Below are positions 13,201 to 14,653 of a stretch of 14,653 nt of DNA, piece after piece. The DNA comes from Chloroflexota bacterium (GTDB lineage Bacteria > Chloroflexota > Limnocylindria > QHBO01): positions 1-14,653 of the forward strand of contig VBKA01000077.1 of assembly GCA_005879815.1 (NCBI GenBank), given 5' to 3'. Below the pieces are notes generated by a model. That model did no database searches, was not told the origin of the DNA, and saw only the letters and a program-made list of their open reading frames with translations. The position numbers were made by a program, and so were the translations under genes. Positions within the stretch are counted from its first letter, which is position 1. Each line of letters opens with the position of its first letter.

Positions 13201-14287
13201 GACCTGGACGGTCGGCACCCTCGCCACGGGTGTCCACCACGTCGAATACGACGGGCTCGTCACCAATGACGCACCCATCAACTCGGAGCTGACCAACGTC
13301 GGATGTGTCGCCGCGAGCGACGACAACGTCAACGACGAGACCAACCCGATCTGTGACACGTCGACCATTGAGGTCACGCCGCCGGAGATCACGATCCTCA
13401 AGTCCAGCAACCATGACGGCGACACCGTCGTCCGCGGGCAGACCATCGACTATCTTCTGACCATCACGGTCATGAACGGGCCGATGCACAACGCGGTGGC
13501 GACGGACACCCTCCCGGACGGGCTAACTTACAAGGCCGGCTCGGCCGACCCTGCACCCTTCAGCGTGGCGGGCCAGGTGATCACGTGGCACTTCGCCACC
13601 CTCACCGGCGAAACCACCATCTCCTACCAGGCGACCGTGGACTCTGACGCACAGGGCATCCTGACCAACCTCGGCTGCGTGAAGACCGATGAGCAGCAGG
13701 ACGAGCTGTGCTCCCAGACCCATGTAAACGTCACCCCACCAACGCTCCTCATCGAGAAGTCGGTCGACAAGAGTGTGGTGGACGTGACGGAGGGCGTCTC
13801 GGACGCGGCTCGGACGGTGACCTGGACGCTCACCTACACGCTGACCAATGGTCCGGTGCACAACGCGGTCATCAGCGACCCGCTGCCTGCCGGCCTCGAT
13901 GCACCCACCAACATCTCCGACGGCGGAATCTTCGCCGGAGGGATGATCACCTGGACATTCCCGGTCCTCAGTGATGGCGGCAGCGTCTCGTTCAAGACGC
14001 GGATCAGTGACTCCGTGGGTGGTGGTGTGACCATCACCAACGTGGCCACGATCGAGTCGAAGGAGACGCCGCCCGACACCGGTACCGCCTCGACAACTAC
14101 GAAGGAAACTCCGCCTCCGCAGGCGGCGACGCCGACGCCCATGCCCTCTGTGCCGAACACCGCGATGGTGCCCGGTCAGAATGGCCAGCCAATCCAGATC
14201 CCGATCGAGTTCCTGGTGATCTTCTTCCTCGGCTCGCTCGGCGCTCTGACCCTCGCCAACGTGAAGGCTGTGCGGCGCCGCCGCTAA
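10214..14287 (+). CDS. Giant secreted surface protein with SpaA-like and five DUF11 repeats, PNTA-type anchor
   Basis: A 1357-residue secreted protein. The signal peptide (1-34) has basic residues, then AVPVALALILNAVIGPLAPA. The N-terminal 480 residues are Thr/Ser/Ala-rich beta-type sequence without a recognised family. Two SpaA/prealbumin-like domains follow, about 490-590 (YTVHEQP) and 591-678 (YTITEQP). Lys499/Glu554/Asn583 and Lys594/Glu642/Asn676 match isopeptide-bond triads. Five DUF11-type repeats start at residues 679, 807, 932, 1058 and 1177, each with a first-strand Lys, a TNGP-type turn, D-x-LP-x-GL and W-T/H; four have a C-x(11-16)-C pair and several have DxDG-like loops that may bind calcium. 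The end has a TP-rich linker, VPNTA (1313-1317), a transmembrane helix (about 1331-1348) and RRRR. It is likely a stalk or matrix protein projecting from the envelope. ATG 10214 precedes the signal peptide directly. Confidence 0.88.
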   Translation: MDASQVRLHPFRAVPVALALILNAVIGPLAPAISQTVAPLSGAVFGAADPDHVSFTLEGCRLTAGETLPNADGKFICADADYTTGNLGKLWNELDLVPHRLTADNGDGAQTYAVAIAADNMDAGHPGYDVISVPVLNTALSTGTCSITASPQLTQSPGQGGADTTIYRILTITQSAGSTCVFDWYQRLALGSHLYPGSSLHSNLLNQQLSSSGIGSKEVSIPVKEILPQELSKTMTATVGQAYSWSISKSANPTSLDLENTCATTPGARSASVDVTVTWTRSGPTASGATTITTTVTATNPAHRIITVNVTDKIYAGSTQTTLLDTASSGAVDVAAGSDAVVLTHTFVYNGSATSFNDVATATYTDKDTGIAVPGNTTATASANAVASQDPAANASAIVTDTESITGTGLSFAVAAPSVGSFTNYTAGNSTTGPVNWSSGTVSASGSVTFHKTVSVSGPMQTTGSLSDTATVTSGEITSSEDLSIPITSSASVSLTISKTIPNVLGSGQTATFTFDISGPGGYTSQKTLTFNQGDTSKSTTITGLAPGTYTVHEQPASGWNNQDDQEIDLNLPNCSATASFTNTFSPASAEVQKITVPAGHEAGWTFYLNGPGASNVAVTTTGAGFISFPTDLAEGTYTITEQPKAGWNQTSASGCQFTVDYPADSGKTFQCSITNTAVGISISKANDDADGIVNRGQSIHYTITVTITNGPADDVVVTDTVPAGLTYTSDSAVPSTGFSADGQNLEWTVGTLASGTYTFEYDATVNSDASGNLTNNACIDSSDLLASPGPKPLCDTTTVTVIKPAVSIVKSNDDQDGKVLPGQTVNYDLTVTVTNGPAHDVVVTDTIPAGLTYTAGSADPSTGFLANGQHLTWTVGTLASGTYHFTYAVTVDSNAHGDLANLGCVAASDDANNDVENLLCDTTTLHVIPSVSIVKQNNAEGTVTRGSTVHYTLTVTVSNGPAHDVVVTDTLPSGVEYKTGTADPSAGFSVDGQKLTWTVGTLATGVHHVEYDGLVTNDAPINSELTNVGCVAASDDNVNDETNPICDTSTIEVTPPEITILKSSNHDGDTVVRGQTIDYLLTITVMNGPMHNAVATDTLPDGLTYKAGSADPAPFSVAGQVITWHFATLTGETTISYQATVDSDAQGILTNLGCVKTDEQQDELCSQTHVNVTPPTLLIEKSVDKSVVDVTEGVSDAARTVTWTLTYTLTNGPVHNAVISDPLPAGLDAPTNISDGGIFAGGMITWTFPVLSDGGSVSFKTRISDSVGGGVTITNVATIESKETPPDTGTASTTTKETPPPQAATPTPMPSVPNTAMVPGQNGQPIQIPIEFLVIFFLGSLGALTLANVKAVRRRR
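12248..14120 (+). repeat. Five tandem DUF11-coding repeats
   Basis: Repeat units begin at 12248, 12632, 13007, 13385 and 13742, with unit lengths of 384, 375, 378 and 357 bases and a divergent last unit. The most conserved segment codes for NGPAHDVVVTDT-like sequence; units 2 and 3 share an exact CATGACGTGGTCGTGAC. This points to internal duplication, most recent for units 2 and 3. Similarity falls off toward units 4 and 5. Confidence 0.8.
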
Positions 14288-14306
14288 GCCAAAGGACCGA
14301 TACGGG

Positions 14307-14326
14307 AGCCGGCCTCCGGGCCGGCT
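14307..14326 (+). terminator. First 3' hairpin after the DUF11 protein gene
   Basis: AGCCGGCC (14307-14314) and GGCCGGCT (14319-14326) form a perfect 8-bp stem with a TCCG loop, about 20 bases after the stop. No T-run follows, so it probably stabilises or assists the stronger terminator just downstream. Confidence 0.5.
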
Positions 14327-14354
14327 GCCGGATAGCACCAGCCCCCCTGGCAGG

Positions 14355-14391
14355 GACGGGGTAGAGGTTCGCCTCTACCCCGTCTTCTGTT
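14355..14391 (+). terminator. Strong intrinsic terminator after the DUF11 protein gene
   Basis: GACGGGGTAGAGG (14355-14367) pairs perfectly with CCTCTACCCCGTC (14372-14384) around a TTCG tetraloop, followed by TTCTGTT. The perfect arms mean it may also work on the other strand (GACGGGG after an AG-rich tract), but that strand lacks a T-run. Confidence 0.9.
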
Positions 14392-14430
14392 GCGACGCTG
14401 CTGATTGCGGCGCTGGACTAGGCCTGGCTG

Positions 14431-14653
14431 ATGAAGCGCGTGCTTCTGGTGGCGACCATCTTGGTCGCGTGCAGCGCACAGCTACCAAAGCCGGAGTGCG
14501 ATCCGGCAGAGACAAGCGACAATGTCCTCCGCTGCAATGAAGCGGTGAGTGCCGCCCTCGGAGCCCTACCGCAGAGCCATCCGGCGATCACCCGGATTCA
14601 GTTTGGCTACGGATCGGTTACGCCCTGGCGAGGAGCCTTTCCCTATCCGTCAG
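14431..14653 (+). CDS. Putative lipoprotein (partial, C-terminus beyond right edge)
   Basis: The reading frame starts at ATG 14431 and stays open to the window end (74 codons). It begins MKRVLLVATILVAC, with two basic residues, a hydrophobic core and a lipobox LVAC with Cys14, followed by SAQLPKPECDP, so the product should be lipid-modified and held on the outer face of the membrane. Two further Cys (Cys23 and Cys35) may pair. The rest (ALGALPQSHPAITRIQFGYGS) shows no family I recognise. It starts 46 bases after the strong terminator, so it is a new transcription unit; TAGGCC (14419-14424) is a poor -10 candidate close to the ATG. It is the last of three consecutive genes for exported products. 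Confidence 0.7.
   Translation, partial: MKRVLLVATILVACSAQLPKPECDPAETSDNVLRCNEAVSAALGALPQSHPAITRIQFGYGSVTPWRGAFPYPS

Noticed and set aside
12419..13489. 356-codon open frame antisense to the DUF11 repeats
   Set aside because: Its periodic sequence mirrors the repeats on the plus strand; there is no independent protein signature.

Overview
The window is dense, GC-rich bacterial DNA with short gaps, GTG starts and very few Shine-Dalgarno sequences. Together with the gene content (a divergent arginyl-tRNA synthetase, a single-domain glutamate formiminotransferase, and surface proteins with an Arg-rich cytoplasmic tail), this suggests an uncultured Chloroflexota-like, probably single-membrane bacterium. 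That placement is an inference; no rRNA or tRNA gene is present to test it.

Left part (1-2507, minus strand): a three-gene operon read right to left, rsmI, then an ArmA/Rmt-type 16S rRNA methyltransferase, then tgt, which runs off the left edge. The genes overlap by 4 and 8 bases, so they are probably translationally coupled. The products are predicted to act on 16S rRNA C1402, 16S rRNA G1405 and tRNA wobble G34, so all three modify the decoding apparatus. The middle gene belongs to a family best known for high-level aminoglycoside resistance, but here it sits in a housekeeping operon with no mobile DNA in view.

Middle part (2508-8584): a short divergent promoter region leads to ftcD, a polytopic membrane protein and argS, all on the plus strand. 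A membrane-anchored HEYTH metalloprotease converges on argS from the minus strand. A 231-base gap with a perfect 12-bp hairpin precedes an UlaG/UPF0173-like metallo-beta-lactamase-fold hydrolase. Several genes here have a TANNNT -10-like box only a few bases before the start codon, which points to leaderless or nearly leaderless mRNAs.

Right part (8585-14390): two secreted, cell-surface proteins form a separate module. The first (8808-9734) carries one SpaA/Cna-B-like domain. The second (10214-14287, 1357 aa) carries an unassigned N-terminal region, two SpaA-like domains and five DUF11-type repeats. Both end in the same kind of tail, a Pro/Thr-rich linker, a PNTA motif, a transmembrane helix and RRRR, which looks like a sorting signal. 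Each has its own upstream region with GTAC-core inverted repeats near a TATNCT -10 box, and each ends in a hairpin terminator with a TTCG loop. The window closes with the start of a lipoprotein gene cut by the right edge.
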